From positions 62,001 to 126,000 of the forward strand of contig NZ_BCQM01000006.1 in NCBI RefSeq assembly GCF_001552075.1: 64,000 bases of DNA, given 5' to 3'. Positions 43,809-54,624 of this stretch are shown here, piece by piece; the first letter of the stretch is position 1; each line of letters opens with the position of its first letter. This stretch comes from Arthrobacter luteolus NBRC 107841. Lineage in GTDB: Bacteria; Actinomycetota; Actinomycetes; Actinomycetales; Micrococcaceae. The notes under the pieces were generated by a model. The model searched no databases and was not told the DNA's origin. It worked only from the letters and a program-made list of their open reading frames with translations. The position numbers and the translations under genes were made by a program.

Positions 43809-44606
43809 ATGGCCAAGAAGCATAAAACCAAGCACGACGCCGTCATCGGGATCGACATCGGCGGCACAGGAATCAAGGGCGGAATCGTCGATCTTGCCAA
43901 GGGCAAGCTCATCGGCGAACGTTTCCGGATTCCCACTCCGCAGCCGGCAACTCCCGAAGCAGTGGCGGGCGTCGTCGGCCAGATCGTTGCCGAGCTCTCC
44001 TCCCGCACGGACGGCCCCGGCAGCGACGTTCCGGTTGGCGTCACCTTTCCCGCGATCATCCAGCACGGCGTGGCCCGCTCGGCGGCCAACGTGGACAAGA
44101 GCTGGGTGGACACCGACGTCGATGCCCTGCTCACCAAGGCACTGAACCGCGAAGTGCAGGTTATGAACGACGCCGACGCCGCCGGCCTGGCTGAGGCCCG
44201 CTACGGGGCCGGCAAGGGCGTCCAGGGAACGGTCCTGGTTATCACGCTGGGCACCGGCATCGGATCGGCCCTGATCTCCAACGGCAACCTCGTGCCCAAT
44301 GCCGAACTCGGGCATCTGGAAATTGACGGCTATGACGCGGAGACGCGTGCCTCGGCTTCAGCCCGGGAGCGGGACGATATTTCCTGGGAAGAGTACTCCA
44401 AGCGCCTGCAGCGCTACTTCTCCCACGTGGAGTTCCTGTTCTCCCCGGACCTCTTCATCGTCGGCGGCGGCATCTCCAAGCGCAGCGAAGACTTCCTGCC
44501 GATGCTGGACCTGCGCACGCCGATGGTGACGGCCAACCTGAAAAACAACGCAGGCATTGTCGGAGCGGCGCTCCAGGCCGCCCTGCACTTCAAATACCTG
44601 AAGTAA
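43809..44606 (+). CDS. ppgK: Polyphosphate glucokinase
   Basis: Phosphorylates glucose using polyphosphate or ATP. The 265-residue ROK-family protein has the N-terminal phosphate loop GIDIGGTGIKGG, catalytic Asp in MNDADAAGLAEARYG, and GTGIGSALISNG. The polyphosphate-kinase-specific segments LGHLEIDGYDAETRASASARE are typical of PpgK in Actinobacteria. ATG 43809 has GGAG upstream. A hairpin and a 17-bp repeat array follow before the convergent nrdR. Confidence 0.95.
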   Translation: MAKKHKTKHDAVIGIDIGGTGIKGGIVDLAKGKLIGERFRIPTPQPATPEAVAGVVGQIVAELSSRTDGPGSDVPVGVTFPAIIQHGVARSAANVDKSWVDTDVDALLTKALNREVQVMNDADAAGLAEARYGAGKGVQGTVLVITLGTGIGSALISNGNLVPNAELGHLEIDGYDAETRASASARERDDISWEEYSKRLQRYFSHVEFLFSPDLFIVGGGISKRSEDFLPMLDLRTPMVTANLKNNAGIVGAALQAALHFKYLK

Positions 44607-44618
44607 CGCTCCCTGCGC

Positions 44619-44652
44619 ACCCCGGGCGCCGCACGGCGGCGGCCGGGGTTTA
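44619..44652 (+). terminator. Terminator after ppgK
   Basis: ACCCCGG (44619-44625) and CCGGGGT (44643-44649) with GC-rich inner pairing, followed by TTTA. Confidence 0.6.
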
Positions 44653-44736
44653 CTGCGCTGGCCCGACGACTGCGCTGGCCTGGTTACTGCGCCGGCTTGG
44701 TTACTGCGCTGGCCTGATTACAGAGCTGGCCTGATT
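44652..44736. repeat. Five tandem copies of a 17-bp repeat between ppgK and nrdR
   Basis: Unit ACTGCGCTGGCCTGGTT. Copies begin at 44652, 44669, 44686, 44703 and 44720, each with one to four differences, and a partial sixth begins at 44737. The array touches the nrdR stop codon (TAA at 44735-44737 on the minus strand). Confidence 0.92.
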
Positions 44737-45232
44737 ACTGAGCTGTGAGCGGGCGCTGGGCGCCGGCCGGAACGCTGCCCAGCCGCGCTGATTCGGCCCG
44801 CAGCGCCGCAATGGCAGCCTCGAAGTCCTCGAGTGACTCGAAGGACTGGTAGACGCTGGCGAACCGGAGGTAGGCCACCTGGTCCAGCTTCTGCAGCGGC
44901 TGCAGAATGGCCAGACCAACCTCATGCGCCTGGATCTCCGCCACACCGGAGGCGCGGATGGTCTCCTCGACTTCCTGGGCCAGCAGCGCCAGGTCATCCT
45001 CGCTCACCGGACGCCCCTGGCAGGCCTTGCGGGCACCGTTGATCACCTTGCTGCGGCTGAACGGTTCGGCCACCCCGGAACGTTTGATGACGCTGAGGCT
45101 GGTGGTCTCCACGGTGCTGAACCGCCGGCCGCACTCCGGGCATTGCCGGCGGCGGCGGATCGCGGAACCGTCATCGGCCAGGCGGCTGTCCACAACCCGG
45201 GAGTCAGCGTTCCGGCAGAACGGACAGTACAT
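44735..45232 (-). CDS. nrdR: Transcriptional repressor NrdR
   Basis: ATP/dATP-sensing repressor of ribonucleotide reductase genes. The 165-residue protein has the zinc ribbon with Cys pairs CPFC and CPEC ([34 protein letters not shown]) and the ATP-cone domain from about residue 50 ([18 protein letters not shown]). Its stop codon lies in the last full copy of a 17-bp repeat array. In many Actinobacteria nrdR is near lexA or nrdJ; here it is next to hisD. Confidence 0.96.
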   Translation of the reverse strand: MYCPFCRNADSRVVDSRLADDGSAIRRRRQCPECGRRFSTVETTSLSVIKRSGVAEPFSRSKVINGARKACQGRPVSEDDLALLAQEVEETIRASGVAEIQAHEVGLAILQPLQKLDQVAYLRFASVYQSFESLEDFEAAIAALRAESARLGSVPAGAQRPLTAQ

Positions 45233-45335
45233 TCCTCGGTCCTTTCAAGCGCAGGCGGCGGGGTGCTTCGCGCACCCCGTTCAAAAGCTGTCTTAGGGCT
45301 AATCTACAGCCGGCAGCGGGACGTTGCGGCGCACG

Positions 45336-46709
45336 CTACCCCGCGAAGCGGATACTCACCGCGTCGCCGTGGGCGGGCAGGTCCTCCGCACGGGAGAGCG
45401 CCACCACGTGACCGCTCACCTCACGCAGGGCTTCCCGGCTGTAGTCGATGACCTGGATGGCGCGCATAAACGTGGTGACGTTCAGGCCGGAGGAAAACGC
45501 CGCGGTTCCGGCGGTGGGGAGCACATGGTTGGAGCCGGAGCAGTAGTCGCCGAGGCTGACCGGGCTGTAACTGCCAACGAAGACCGCCCCGGCGCTGGTG
45601 ATCCGGGCGGCAGCCGCCGCGGCATCAGCAGTCTGGACTTCCAGGTGCTCGGCGCCGTAGGCGTTGCAGACCGCGATTCCGGCGTCCAGACCGTCCACCA
45701 GCACGACGGCGGACTGCCCTCCCGCCAGCGCCGTGCGCACCCGCTCCGAGTGTTTGGTTGCCGGAACCTGGACATCCAGTTCGGCCCGCACGGCTTCGGC
45801 CAGCTCCAGCGAATCGGTAACAAGGACGGAGGCTGCATTGGGATCGTGCTCGGCCTGGCTGATCAGGTCCGCGGCCACGAGCCGGGGATCGGCCGTGGCA
45901 TCGGCCAGCACGGCAATCTCGGTGGGACCAGCCTCGGCGTCGATGCCGACGACTCCCTTGACCAGCCGTTTGGCGGTCGCCACGAAAACGTTGCCGGGTC
46001 CGGTGACGACGTCGACCGGTTCCAGCGCCGGACCGCCGGCAGCTGCGGGGATGCCGTAGGCGAACGCCGCGATGGCCTGTGCACCGCCGACGGCGTAGAC
46101 CTCGTCGATGCCGAGAAGTTCCGCGGCCGCCAGGATGGTTGGGTGCGGCAGTCCGCCGAATTCCTTCTGGGGTGGAGAAGCCAGCGCCAGCGAGGCCACC
46201 CCGGCTGCCTGCGCGGGCACCACATTCATCACCACGGAGGACGGGTAGACGGCCAAGCCGCCCGGAACATACAGTCCCACCCGGCGAACCGGAACCCAGC
46301 GCTGGGTGACCGTGGCGCCGTCGGCAATGGCAACCTCTACGTCACCGGGACGCTGTGCCTCGGCGAACATCCGCGCCCGGCGGATGGACTCTTCCAGGCC
46401 GGCGCGTACCTCGGGGTCCAGGCCGTCCAGGGCAGCGCGCAGCGCCTCCCGCGGGACCAGCGGATGCAGCTGCTCAACGCCGTCGAACTTCGCCGCCAGG
46501 TCGGCCAGGGCGGCAAAGCCCCGGGTGCGGACGTCGCCAATGATCGCGGCCACTGCGTCAGCGGCTGCGTCAGTGGTGGTCTCGGCCCGCGGCATGGCCG
46601 CTTTCAGCTCTGCCGGGGAAAGCTCCCTGCCGCGCAGGTCGATAGTGCGCAGGGCCGAAAACGGCTGGTCGGAACGTACATCTGGGGTGGAGGAAGTCAC
46701 ATCTTCCAT
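45336..46709 (-). CDS. hisD: Histidinol dehydrogenase
   Basis: Catalyses the last two oxidations of histidine synthesis with NAD and zinc. The 457-residue protein contains [59 protein letters not shown] and [12 protein letters not shown], covering the NAD and zinc motifs. The frame is open to 46730 inside dnaE; ATG 46709 is preferred because it follows the dnaE stop by five bases with AGGT upstream. GTG 46700 is also possible. No other his gene is visible; the rest of the operon usually lies downstream of hisD, but here nrdR follows. Confidence 0.95.
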   Translation of the reverse strand: MEDVTSSTPDVRSDQPFSALRTIDLRGRELSPAELKAAMPRAETTTDAAADAVAAIIGDVRTRGFAALADLAAKFDGVEQLHPLVPREALRAALDGLDPEVRAGLEESIRRARMFAEAQRPGDVEVAIADGATVTQRWVPVRRVGLYVPGGLAVYPSSVVMNVVPAQAAGVASLALASPPQKEFGGLPHPTILAAAELLGIDEVYAVGGAQAIAAFAYGIPAAAGGPALEPVDVVTGPGNVFVATAKRLVKGVVGIDAEAGPTEIAVLADATADPRLVAADLISQAEHDPNAASVLVTDSLELAEAVRAELDVQVPATKHSERVRTALAGGQSAVVLVDGLDAGIAVCNAYGAEHLEVQTADAAAAAARITSAGAVFVGSYSPVSLGDYCSGSNHVLPTAGTAAFSSGLNVTTFMRAIQVIDYSREALREVSGHVVALSRAEDLPAHGDAVSIRFAG

Positions 46710-46714
46710 TCTAC

Positions 46715-49700
46715 CTAGCCATCGAGGCACGCCGGTCCCAGCAGGACTTTCAAGTCACCGAAGAGGGACGGCGTCGGATTGACGCGCATGTCCACGCCCA
46801 GCTTCATGACCTCCACGGTGCGGCTGCCGTTGAGCCTGATCTGCACCTCGGACGTTCCCGGATGGGTCCGCAGGACGTCGCCCAGCTGGGTGACCACGGT
46901 TTCGGTGGCCTTGTAGGTCGCCATCGAGATAACCACAGGTCCCGAATGCCCCTCGCTGAGGTCCGGAACGGTAAGTTCCTGCGCGTTCAGGGTTACGGCG
47001 CCGTCGTCCCGGCGCTGCAGCCGGCCGCGGACGACGACGATCAGGTCCTCCGCCAGCACGGCGGCGATCGGACCGTACACCTGGCCGAAGAACATCACTT
47101 CCATGGATCCGGCGAGGTCCTCGATTTCACAGCGGGCATATGCGTTGCCGCTGTTCTTCGCGATCCGGCGCTGGAGGGAGGTGATCATGCCCGCAATGGT
47201 GACGATGGCGCCGTCCTGCGGGCCTTCCTCCCCCACGATCGAGGTAATCGAGGAATCGGCGTGCTGGCTCAGGATGCCTTCCAGGCCCTGCAGCGGGTGG
47301 TCGGAAACGTAGAGCCCGAGCATGTCCCGTTCGAAGGACAGCTTGTCCTTTTTCTCCCATTCGGGCAGGTCCGGAATGTCGATGCTGATGGAGGCCTCGG
47401 GTTCGGCCTCGCCGATCCCGGCGAACAGATCGAACTGGCCCACGGCCTCGTTCCGTTTGAGCACCACCACGGAGTCGATGGCTTCTTCGTGAATCATCGC
47501 CAGCGGCCGCCGGGCGTGGCCCATGGAATCAAAGGCGCCAGCCTTGATCAGGGATTCGATGGTCCGCTTGTTGCAGACCACCGCCGGGACCTTCATCAGG
47601 AAGTCCTTGAAGTTGGTGTACGCGCCCTTCTCCTCACGGGCACCAACCATGGCATGGACCACGTTGGCGCCGACGTTGCGGATGGCGCCCATACCGAAGC
47701 GGATGTCCTTGCCGACAGGAGTGAAGTTCACAGAGGACTCGTTGACGTCCGGCGGCAGCACGGTGATGCCCATCTTCCGGCACTCGTTCAGGTACATGGC
47801 CAGTTTGTCCTTGTCATCACCCACAGAGGTGAGCAGGGCGGCCATGTACTCGGCCGGATAGACCGCTTTCAGGTAGGCAGTCCAGTAGGACACCACGCCG
47901 TACGCGGCGGAGTGGGCCTTGTTGAAGGCGTAGTCGGAGAAGGGCAGCAGGATGTCCCAGAGCGCCTTGATGGCGGCCTCGGAGTAGCCGCGGTCGATCA
48001 TTCCCTGGTGGAAACCCGCATACTGCTTGTCCAGCTCCGATTTTTTCTTCTTGCCCATGGCGCGGCGGAGGATATCTGCCTGGCCGAGGCTGAAGCCGGC
48101 CACCTTCTGGGCGATGGCCATCACCTGCTCCTGATACACAATCAGGCCGTAGGTGGTGTCCAGGATTTCCGCCAGCGGTTCCTCGAGCTCCGGATGGATC
48201 GGAGTGATTTCCTGCAGCCCGGTTTTGCGCAGCGCGTAGTTGGTGTGCGAGTTGGCACCCATGGGTCCGGGACGGTACAGGGCGATGACGGCGGAGATGT
48301 CTTCGAAGTTGTCCGGGCGCATGCTCTTGAGCAGCGACCGCATGGGCCCGCCGTCGAGCTGGAACACACCCAGGGTGTCGCCGCTGGCCAGCAGTTCGTA
48401 GGCTTCCTTCAAATCCAGCGGCAGGTCTTCCAGGACCAGGTCCTCGCCGCGGTTGGCCTTGATGTTCTCCACGGCGTCGGAGACGATGGTCAGGTTCCGC
48501 AGCCCGAGGAAGTCCATCTTGATCAGCCCCAGGCCTTCGCAGGTGGGGTAGTCAAACTGCGTGATGACCTGCCCGTCCTGTTCACGGCGCATGATCGGGA
48601 TGATGTCGATGAGCGGGTCCGAGGACATGATGACACCGGCGGCGTGCACGCCCCACTGGCGTTTCAGGCCTTCCAGGCCCAGCGCGGTTTCGAACACACG
48701 CTGGGAATCGGGATCGGTGCGCAGCAGCTCGCGCAGTTCCTCGGCCTCGCCGTACCGCTTGGCTTCCTTGTTGTGCACATCAGCCAGGGACAGGCCCTTG
48801 CCCATCACGTCCGGCGGCATGGCCTTGGTCAGGCGCTCACCGACGGAGAAGGGGTAGCCCATCACCCGGGAGGAGTCCTTCAGCGCCTGCTTGGCCTTGA
48901 TCGTGCCGTAGGTGACGATCATGGCCACGCGCTCGTCGCCGTACTTCTCGGTGACGTAGTGGATCACCTCTGAACGGCGCCGGTCATCGAAGTCGACGTC
49001 GAAGTCAGGCATGGAAACGCGGTCCGGGTTCAGGAACCGCTCAAAGATCAGGCCGTGCTGCAGCGGATCGATGTCGGTGATGCCCATGGCGTAGGCGGCC
49101 ATGGAACCGGCGCCGGAGCCGCGGCCCGGACCAACCCGGATGCCGTTCTTCTTGGCCCAGTTGATGAAGTCGGCCACCACCAGGAAGTAGCCCGGGAAGC
49201 CCATCTGGGCAATGATGCCGACTTCGTAGTCGGCACGCTTGCGGACGTCGTCGGAAATGCCGCCCGGGTAGCGGAACTGCAGGCCCTTTTCGACCTCCTT
49301 GACGAACCAGGACTCCTCGTTCTCGCCCTCGGGGGTCGGGAACCGCGGCATGTAGTTCGCTTTGGTGTTGAACTCGACGTCGCACCGCTCGGCGATCAGC
49401 AGTGTGTTGTCGCAGGCTTCCGGGTAGTCGCGGAACACGGCCCGCATTTCGGCCGGGGACTTGAGGTAGAACTCGTCGGCGTCGAACTTGAACCGCTTGG
49501 GGTCCGCAAGCGTGGAACCGGACTGCACGCACAGCAGGGCGGCGTGGGCCTTGGCATCCTCGGCATGCGTGTAGTGGAGGTCGTTCGTGGCCACCAGCGG
49601 CAGGTTCAGTTCGCGGGCCAGCTTGATCAGGTCCGCCTGGACGCTGCGTTCGATGTCCAGGCCATGGTCCATGAGCTCACAGAAGAAGTTCTCCGTGCCG

Positions 49701-50254
49701 AAAATGTCCCGGAAGTCGGAGGCAGCCTGCACGGCTTCCTTGTAGAGCCCCAGACGGAGCTTGGTCTGCACTTCACCCGAGGGGCAGCCGGTCGTGGCGA
49801 TCAGGCCCTTGCCGTAGGTCTGCAGCAGGTCCCGGTCCATGCGCGGCTTGTAGAGCTGGCCTTCCAGGGACGCCAGCGAGGACATGCGGAACAGGTTGTG
49901 CATGCCTTCGGTGGACTCAGCCCACATGGTCATGTGGGTGTAGGCACCCGCACCGGAGACGTCGTCGCGCCCGCCGCCGCCCCACTTCACGCGGGTCTTG
50001 TCCTGGCGGGCCGTGCCCGGTGTCAGGTAGGCCTCGACGCCGATGATCGGCTTGATGCCCGAGTTCCTGGCCTTGTTCCAGAAGTCGAAGGCACCGAAAA
50101 CGAACCCATGGTCAGTCGTCGCCAGCGCATTCATGCCCAGCTCATCAGCGTGGCTGAACAGGTCTGTCAGCCGCGCGGCACCGTCCAGCATGGAGTATTC
50201 GGTGTGGTTGTGAAGATGGACAAACGATTTCGACGAACTAGTTACTGAAGCCAC
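46715..50254 (-). CDS. dnaE: DNA polymerase III subunit alpha
   Basis: The replicative polymerase catalytic subunit, 1179 residues. The PHP domain starts with [16 protein letters not shown]. The polymerase active site includes [16 protein letters not shown] and [16 protein letters not shown] with the catalytic aspartates. Further on are the fingers ([15 protein letters not shown]), a helix-hairpin-helix region and the OB fold near [13 protein letters not shown]. It is of the DnaE1 type. Start GTG 50254 has only a close AGG in front, so the exact start is less sure. It lies between the pseudouridine synthase and hisD, a usual order in Micrococcaceae. Confidence 0.97.
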   Translation of the reverse strand: MASVTSSSKSFVHLHNHTEYSMLDGAARLTDLFSHADELGMNALATTDHGFVFGAFDFWNKARNSGIKPIIGVEAYLTPGTARQDKTRVKWGGGGRDDVSGAGAYTHMTMWAESTEGMHNLFRMSSLASLEGQLYKPRMDRDLLQTYGKGLIATTGCPSGEVQTKLRLGLYKEAVQAASDFRDIFGTENFFCELMDHGLDIERSVQADLIKLARELNLPLVATNDLHYTHAEDAKAHAALLCVQSGSTLADPKRFKFDADEFYLKSPAEMRAVFRDYPEACDNTLLIAERCDVEFNTKANYMPRFPTPEGENEESWFVKEVEKGLQFRYPGGISDDVRKRADYEVGIIAQMGFPGYFLVVADFINWAKKNGIRVGPGRGSGAGSMAAYAMGITDIDPLQHGLIFERFLNPDRVSMPDFDVDFDDRRRSEVIHYVTEKYGDERVAMIVTYGTIKAKQALKDSSRVMGYPFSVGERLTKAMPPDVMGKGLSLADVHNKEAKRYGEAEELRELLRTDPDSQRVFETALGLEGLKRQWGVHAAGVIMSSDPLIDIIPIMRREQDGQVITQFDYPTCEGLGLIKMDFLGLRNLTIVSDAVENIKANRGEDLVLEDLPLDLKEAYELLASGDTLGVFQLDGGPMRSLLKSMRPDNFEDISAVIALYRPGPMGANSHTNYALRKTGLQEITPIHPELEEPLAEILDTTYGLIVYQEQVMAIAQKVAGFSLGQADILRRAMGKKKKSELDKQYAGFHQGMIDRGYSEAAIKALWDILLPFSDYAFNKAHSAAYGVVSYWTAYLKAVYPAEYMAALLTSVGDDKDKLAMYLNECRKMGITVLPPDVNESSVNFTPVGKDIRFGMGAIRNVGANVVHAMVGAREEKGAYTNFKDFLMKVPAVVCNKRTIESLIKAGAFDSMGHARRPLAMIHEEAIDSVVVLKRNEAVGQFDLFAGIGEAEPEASISIDIPDLPEWEKKDKLSFERDMLGLYVSDHPLQGLEGILSQHADSSITSIVGEEGPQDGAIVTIAGMITSLQRRIAKNSGNAYARCEIEDLAGSMEVMFFGQVYGPIAAVLAEDLIVVVRGRLQRRDDGAVTLNAQELTVPDLSEGHSGPVVISMATYKATETVVTQLGDVLRTHPGTSEVQIRLNGSRTVEVMKLGVDMRVNPTPSLFGDLKVLLGPACLDG

Positions 50255-50284
50255 CTAACCATTCTAGGTGTCCCGCGGGGGCGC

Positions 50285-51220
50285 TTAGACGAGCCCGCTG
50301 TCCAGCGCGTCGAGGGCGTACTGCAGATCCTGGGGATATTCGCTGACGAACTCCACCCAGTTTCCGGTGCCTGGATGGGTAAACCCCAGTTTCCGGGCGT
50401 GCAGCCACTGCCGGGTGAGTCCGAGTTCGGCTGCGAGCCGGGGATCCGCACCGTAGGTAAGGTCACCTGCGCAGGGGTGCCGCAGGGCGGAGAAATGCAC
50501 GCGGATCTGGTGCGTGCGGCCGGTTTCCAGGTGCACTTCCACCAGGGAGGCCCGGCCGAAGGCCTCCAGGACCTTGTAATGCGTCACCGATGCGCGCCCG
50601 TCGTCCAGGACGGCGAACCGCCAGTCGTGGCCGGGGTGCCGGCCGATCGGTGCGTCGATCGTTCCTTCCAGCGGGTCCGGCAGGCCCTGGACCAGGGCGT
50701 GGTATTCCTTCTCCACGGTGCGGTCCCGGAAAGCCTGTTTCAGCAGGGTATAGGCGTGTTCGGTCTTGGCAACAACCATCACCCCGGAGGTACCGACGTC
50801 GAGCCGATGGACAATCCCCTGCCGTTCCCCTGCGCCGGAGGTCGAAATCCGGTAGCCGGCTGCGGCCAGGGCACCCACAACGGTGGGTCCGACCCAGCCC
50901 GGAGACGGGTGCGCGGCGACACCGACGGGCTTGTCGATGACAACGAAGTGCTCGTCGTCGGCAAGGATTTTGAGGTCCTCAACGGGTTCGACGACGACGG
51001 CCAGCGGGTCGGGGAGCTCCGGTACGTCCGCGGCTACCTCGTCACCGGCGTGCAGCCGGTCCGACTTAGCCACGGGTTTCCCCGAGCGGGTCAGCCAGCC
51101 TTCGCCGCACCAGGTGGCCGCGGTGGAGCGGGAGATGTCCAGCAGCTTGGCGAACACGGCGTCGGCCCGGCCGCCGTCGTGCTCCTCACTGATCGTGAAA
51201 CGGGAGTGGATCTCAGGCAT
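50285..51220 (-). CDS. rluD: RluA family pseudouridine synthase
   Basis: Isomerises uridine to pseudouridine in 23S rRNA. The 311-residue protein has an S4 RNA-binding domain (about 15-60, including [18 protein letters not shown]) and the catalytic domain with the nucleophilic Asp in [16 protein letters not shown]. The closing [15 protein letters not shown] is a family signature. The exact target site cannot be read, so rluD is a conventional name. Its ATG 51220 lies inside the end of lspA (8-nt overlap). Confidence 0.92.
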   Translation of the reverse strand: MPEIHSRFTISEEHDGGRADAVFAKLLDISRSTAATWCGEGWLTRSGKPVAKSDRLHAGDEVAADVPELPDPLAVVVEPVEDLKILADDEHFVVIDKPVGVAAHPSPGWVGPTVVGALAAAGYRISTSGAGERQGIVHRLDVGTSGVMVVAKTEHAYTLLKQAFRDRTVEKEYHALVQGLPDPLEGTIDAPIGRHPGHDWRFAVLDDGRASVTHYKVLEAFGRASLVEVHLETGRTHQIRVHFSALRHPCAGDLTYGADPRLAAELGLTRQWLHARKLGFTHPGTGNWVEFVSEYPQDLQYALDALDSGLV

Positions 51221-51782
51221 CTGCGTTGTCCTTGCCGGAGACGGCGCGGGTGCCGTCCATGTTGATGCCGCGCAGGGTGAGCAGGCAAACGAGGATCACG
51301 CCGGACACCACGCACATGTCCGCGATGTTGAAGATCGCGAAGTTCGGCAGAGCGATGAAATCGACCACGTGTCCCTGGCCGAAGGAGGGCTCACGGAACA
51401 GCCGGTCGGTGAGGTTTCCTGTGGCACCGGCAAGGACCAGGCCGAGGGCGATGGACCAGCCCACGGAGCGCAGACGGAACATCAGGTACACCAGGAATCC
51501 GGAGACCAGCACCATGATGATGGTGAAGATCCAGGTGTAGTCCGTGCCGATTGAGAAGGCAGCTCCCGGGTTGCGGATGAAGTGCCAGCGGAGCAGCGGT
51601 GGCAGGACATCCGTGACCTGGCCCTCGGTCATGGTGGAAACCACCCAGATTTTGGTCAGCTGGTCCAGGATCCAGGCGGCCAGCGCGATGCAGGCCATGA
51701 TCAGTGCGTAGCGGGTCAGCGCAGCTTTCGGGCGCGGCGGCGGCAATGGCTGCTCGGCGGGTGCGTCAGAGGAATCTGTCAT
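51213..51782 (-). CDS. lspA: Lipoprotein signal peptidase II
   Basis: Membrane aspartic protease that cleaves prolipoprotein signal peptides. The 189-residue protein has four helices and the catalytic aspartates in [12 protein letters not shown] and [12 protein letters not shown]. It also has [10 protein letters not shown], the third signature. The open frame starts at 51851, but ATG 51782 starts at a plausible cytosolic Pro-rich tail and has GAAAG upstream. It is upstream of the pseudouridine synthase, as in most bacteria. Confidence 0.95.
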   Translation of the reverse strand: MTDSSDAPAEQPLPPPRPKAALTRYALIMACIALAAWILDQLTKIWVVSTMTEGQVTDVLPPLLRWHFIRNPGAAFSIGTDYTWIFTIIMVLVSGFLVYLMFRLRSVGWSIALGLVLAGATGNLTDRLFREPSFGQGHVVDFIALPNFAIFNIADMCVVSGVILVCLLTLRGINMDGTRAVSGKDNADA

Positions 51783-51872
51783 GGTGCTTTCGGGGTCGGG
51801 CAGGCGGAAAATGCCGGCACTGAAGGTGCGTCGTGCGCAACGGTGGAACACTGCGCACTGGAACAGGTCAGG

Positions 51873-51900
51873 CCGGTGGCCGGGAAATCCCGGCCACCGG
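51873..51900. terminator. Hairpin between divIVA and lspA
   Basis: A perfect 12-bp stem (51873-51884 with 51889-51900) and AAAT loop, downstream of divIVA. There is no T-run on the minus strand. Confidence 0.5.
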
Positions 51901-51971
51901 CCCGCAATTCTGTTACCAGTCTAATCCTGATTCATATCCGTCCAGACGGACCGAACGAAGCGTGAAGCGCT

Positions 51972-52643
51972 TTACGCGTCCGCAGTCTCCGAGGCCACCG
52001 AGCCGCGGGAATCCAGATCGCGCAGCTGGCCTTCGATGTACGCCTTCAGGCGTGAACGGTAGTCACGCTCGAAGCCGCGCAGCTGCTCGACCTTGCGTTC
52101 CAGGAGAGCCTTCTGCTGTTCGAGCGAGCTGAGGATCTTCCGGCTCTTCTCCTGGGCTTCGGTCACGAGGCCGCTGGCTTCGATCTGAGCTTCGGCGATG
52201 ATCTTGTCCCGCTGCTCCACGCCGGCGCCGACGTAGTCGTCGTGCATCTTCTGGGCCATCGCGAGGATACCGGCAGCCGACTCGGCCGGGTTGGACACCG
52301 GAGCCGATTCCTGCTGGCGGGGAGCTTCAGCCTTGGGAGCCTCAACCTTGGGCTCCGGCTTGGCTTCGGGCTCAGGCTCGGGCTTCTTCTCTTCCTTGAC
52401 CGGCTGGGATACCTGCTCGGTCTTGGAAGCGGCGGAAACCGGTGCCGGGACCTGGGTGCCTGCAGGGGCGCCAGCCACTGCCTCGGCAAGCTGCCGGCGC
52501 AGGTCTTCGTTTTCGGCGTTCAGGCGACGGAGTTCGACGACGATCTCGTCGAGGAAGTCATCCACCTCATCCTGGTCGTAGCCTTCTCGGAACTTGGTCG
52601 GCTGGAACCGCTTGTTGACAACATCTTCTGGCGTCAGAGCCAT
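51972..52643 (-). CDS. divIVA: DivIVA/Wag31 cell-pole protein
   Basis: Organises polar growth and septation in Actinobacteria by binding curved membrane. The 223-residue protein starts MALTPEDVVNKRFQPTKFREGYDQDEVDDFLDEI, the membrane-binding N-terminal domain, followed by the first coiled coil. A Pro/Glu/Lys-rich linker covers about residues 75-115, then a long coiled coil (about 125-210). Length is short compared with Wag31 of mycobacteria. It lies in the division cluster after yggT and sepF, with its own AT-rich promoter region. Confidence 0.97.
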   Translation of the reverse strand: MALTPEDVVNKRFQPTKFREGYDQDEVDDFLDEIVVELRRLNAENEDLRRQLAEAVAGAPAGTQVPAPVSAASKTEQVSQPVKEEKKPEPEPEAKPEPKVEAPKAEAPRQQESAPVSNPAESAAGILAMAQKMHDDYVGAGVEQRDKIIAEAQIEASGLVTEAQEKSRKILSSLEQQKALLERKVEQLRGFERDYRSRLKAYIEGQLRDLDSRGSVASETADA

Positions 52644-52800
52644 CTGGTCACCTCATACTGGTTATAAGACTTGCCCGTGTTGACGGGTTGTCTAGGTACA
52701 GAATCTCGAACATAAAATCAGGGATCAATTCACTATATTTTTCACATTATATCTTTTGTGAACTGATGACGAACCGGGGCGTCCCCGGCACTGCTCGGCC
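52644..52800 (-). promoter_or_regulatory. AT-rich promoter region of divIVA
   Basis: This 157-bp gap is unusually AT-rich for the window (52720-52765). On the minus strand it holds a perfect TATAAT (near 52749-52754) in TTCACAAAAGATATAATGTG. No convincing -35 hexamer was found at 16-18 bp. TTCAC and GTGAA flank the -10 as an inverted repeat. Confidence 0.6.
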
Positions 52801-53088
52801 CTAGCTGGCCGCCACCACGATTTGCATGGCAATTCCGACCACGATAAAGAGCACCAGGAACGCAAGGTCAAGCGACACACCCCCCAGGCGGAGGGGCGGG
52901 ATAATCCTGCGCAGTGCCCGGACGGGCGGGTCCGTAGCGCCGTAGACAGCCGTGGCCAGCACGAGGGCCGGGCCCTTAGGCCGCCACTGGCGGGCGAACA
53001 TCTGCACCGCGTCGTAGACAATCCGCAGAATCAGGGCGAGCTGAAAAAGCATCAGCACCAGATACAGCAGGGCAAAAATAATACTCAC
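52801..53088 (-). CDS. YggT family membrane protein
   Basis: A 95-residue membrane protein with two YggT hydrophobic segments (about 3-25 and 68-92) around RLGGVSLDLAFLVLFIVVG and the conserved DPPVRALRRIIPP. YggT genes are part of the division cluster between sepF and divIVA in Gram-positive bacteria; the function is not clear. Start GTG 53088 has no strong ribosome-binding site. Confidence 0.9.
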   Translation of the reverse strand: MSIIFALLYLVLMLFQLALILRIVYDAVQMFARQWRPKGPALVLATAVYGATDPPVRALRRIIPPLRLGGVSLDLAFLVLFIVVGIAMQIVVAAS

Positions 53089-53153
53089 GCGTGTTTTCGT
53101 TTCCGCCGTAGGAGGTCAAGCTGTCCGCACGGTCCCAGGGACCGGGACGGCGG

Positions 53154-53687
53154 TCAGCTCTGGTTGAAGAAGGCCGACTGGGATTCGCTGACCTTCTTGT
53201 CGTCTCCCAGCACCTCGACGTAGGACGGCGAGAGCAGGAAGACCTTGTTGGTCACCCGTTCGATCGTACCGCGCAAACCAAAGACAAGTCCCGCGGAGAA
53301 GTCAACGAGGCGCTTGGCATCGGCCTCTCCCATGTCGGTGACGTTCATGATGACGGGGATTCCGTCGCGGAAGCTCTCGCCAATGAGCTTGGCGTCGTTG
53401 TAGGAACGGGGGTGAACAGTGGTAATCTGCCGCAATCCTGCCACGTCTTCCTTTGCCGATGAGGGGGCACGCTTGATGGGTGTAACGGGCGCACGGTATT
53501 CCTCTACCGCGGTGGAACGGGCCGGCTGTGCTGCGGCGGCCGGTTCACGGTCGCTGCGCTCGTCTTCCGGTGCCCGTTCCTCATCCCTGGCCGGAGCCTC
53601 CCGCACAGGCTTCTGCTCGTCCTCGTACAGCTCATCGCCGTCGGCGAGCCCAAGGTAGATCATCGTCCTGCGCATTGCGCCAGCCAT
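53154..53687 (-). CDS. sepF: Cell division protein SepF
   Basis: Anchors FtsZ to the membrane and aligns the septum. The 177-residue protein has an N-terminal amphipathic membrane helix ([12 protein letters not shown]), an acidic/Ala-rich linker (about 20-75), and the C-terminal SepF domain with [19 protein letters not shown] and [16 protein letters not shown]. Actinobacteria lack FtsA and rely on SepF. It follows yggS in the normal cluster order. Confidence 0.96.
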   Translation of the reverse strand: MAGAMRRTMIYLGLADGDELYEDEQKPVREAPARDEERAPEDERSDREPAAAAQPARSTAVEEYRAPVTPIKRAPSSAKEDVAGLRQITTVHPRSYNDAKLIGESFRDGIPVIMNVTDMGEADAKRLVDFSAGLVFGLRGTIERVTNKVFLLSPSYVEVLGDDKKVSESQSAFFNQS

Positions 53688-53787
53688 GGTTGCTCCTTCA
53701 GTCCTTCAGCGTCCCGCGTTGTCCAGTGTGGGCATTGTTTTCGCCTGTTTGCGGCGGCCCGCAAAATGGGACCCGCCATGCTTGACG

Positions 53788-54534
53788 CTACCGTACGGCG
53801 GGGCGGGGACCGAGAATATCGGACCCAATCCGCAGGTGTGTCGCGCCGTAGGCGACGGCGGTTTCCAGGTCCTGGCTCATACCCGCGGAGATGCCGGCTG
53901 CGCCGGGGTGGCGGGCGGTCAATTCGCGGGAGAGTTCCTGGAGCCGGCCGAAGGCTGCGGCGGGGTCCTCCCCCAGCGGAGCGACGGCCATCAGGCCCTT
54001 CAGCCGCAGTGCCGGCTCGCGCTCGACGGCAGCGGCAAGTTCAAGCATGTCCTGGGGCCTGGCACCCCCGCGCCCCGCGGCCTCGTCAGGCTGCGTGCGC
54101 AGGTCCATCTGCAGGAAGCAGTCCAGCGGTTCCCGCCCTTCCCTGCCTGCTTCCCGGCGCCTGGTGTCCTCGGCGGCCATCGCCTTTGCCAGGGCGGTGA
54201 TCAGGCCCGGACGGTCAACTGAGTGCACCGCCCGGGCGTACTTCACGACCGACTTGGCCTTGTTGGTCTGCAGCTGGCCGATGAAGTGCCAGTTCAGCCC
54301 GGATCCGGGGAGCTCAGCTGCCTTCGACTCGGCTTCCTGGGCCTTGTTTTCACCCACGTCGCGCACTCCCATTCCGGCCAGGAGCGCGGCGTCGGACGCC
54401 GGGAAGTATTTGGTGACCACGATCAGGCGGGGTTCCCCGCGCCCGGCGGCTGCCGCGGCGTCGGAAATCCGCCGGCGGACGGATGTCAGGCGGGCCTGGA
54501 GATCGGCGGCCCGGTCCGGAGTTGCGCTGCTCAT
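53788..54534 (-). CDS. YggS family pyridoxal phosphate-binding protein
   Basis: A PLP homeostasis protein of 248 residues (PLPBP/YggS). The PLP lysine is in LIVVTKYFPASD, and the family signatures NKAQEAESKA, WHFIGQLQTNKAK and MSQDLETAVAYGATHLRIG are present. It carries B6 and affects amino acid pools but has no known enzyme activity. ATG 54534 has AAGGAAG upstream. Position between pgeF and sepF is standard. Confidence 0.95.
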   Translation of the reverse strand: MSSATPDRAADLQARLTSVRRRISDAAAAAGRGEPRLIVVTKYFPASDAALLAGMGVRDVGENKAQEAESKAAELPGSGLNWHFIGQLQTNKAKSVVKYARAVHSVDRPGLITALAKAMAAEDTRRREAGREGREPLDCFLQMDLRTQPDEAAGRGGARPQDMLELAAAVEREPALRLKGLMAVAPLGEDPAAAFGRLQELSRELTARHPGAAGISAGMSQDLETAVAYGATHLRIGSDILGPRPAVR

Positions 54535-54624
54535 GTCTTCCTTGTGTTGCGTGTGCGGGTAATGCGTGTGCGGTCCGCCGGCGCCGCGGCGGAAGGTCTT
54601 CCGCGGCGGGCAGGCCCTGGACTG

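Noticed and set aside
46862-48973. 703-residue open frame on the plus strand opposite dnaE
   Set aside because: It is a shadow of the high-GC dnaE coding strand. dnaE itself matches the family throughout, and the antisense translation has no recognisable domain.
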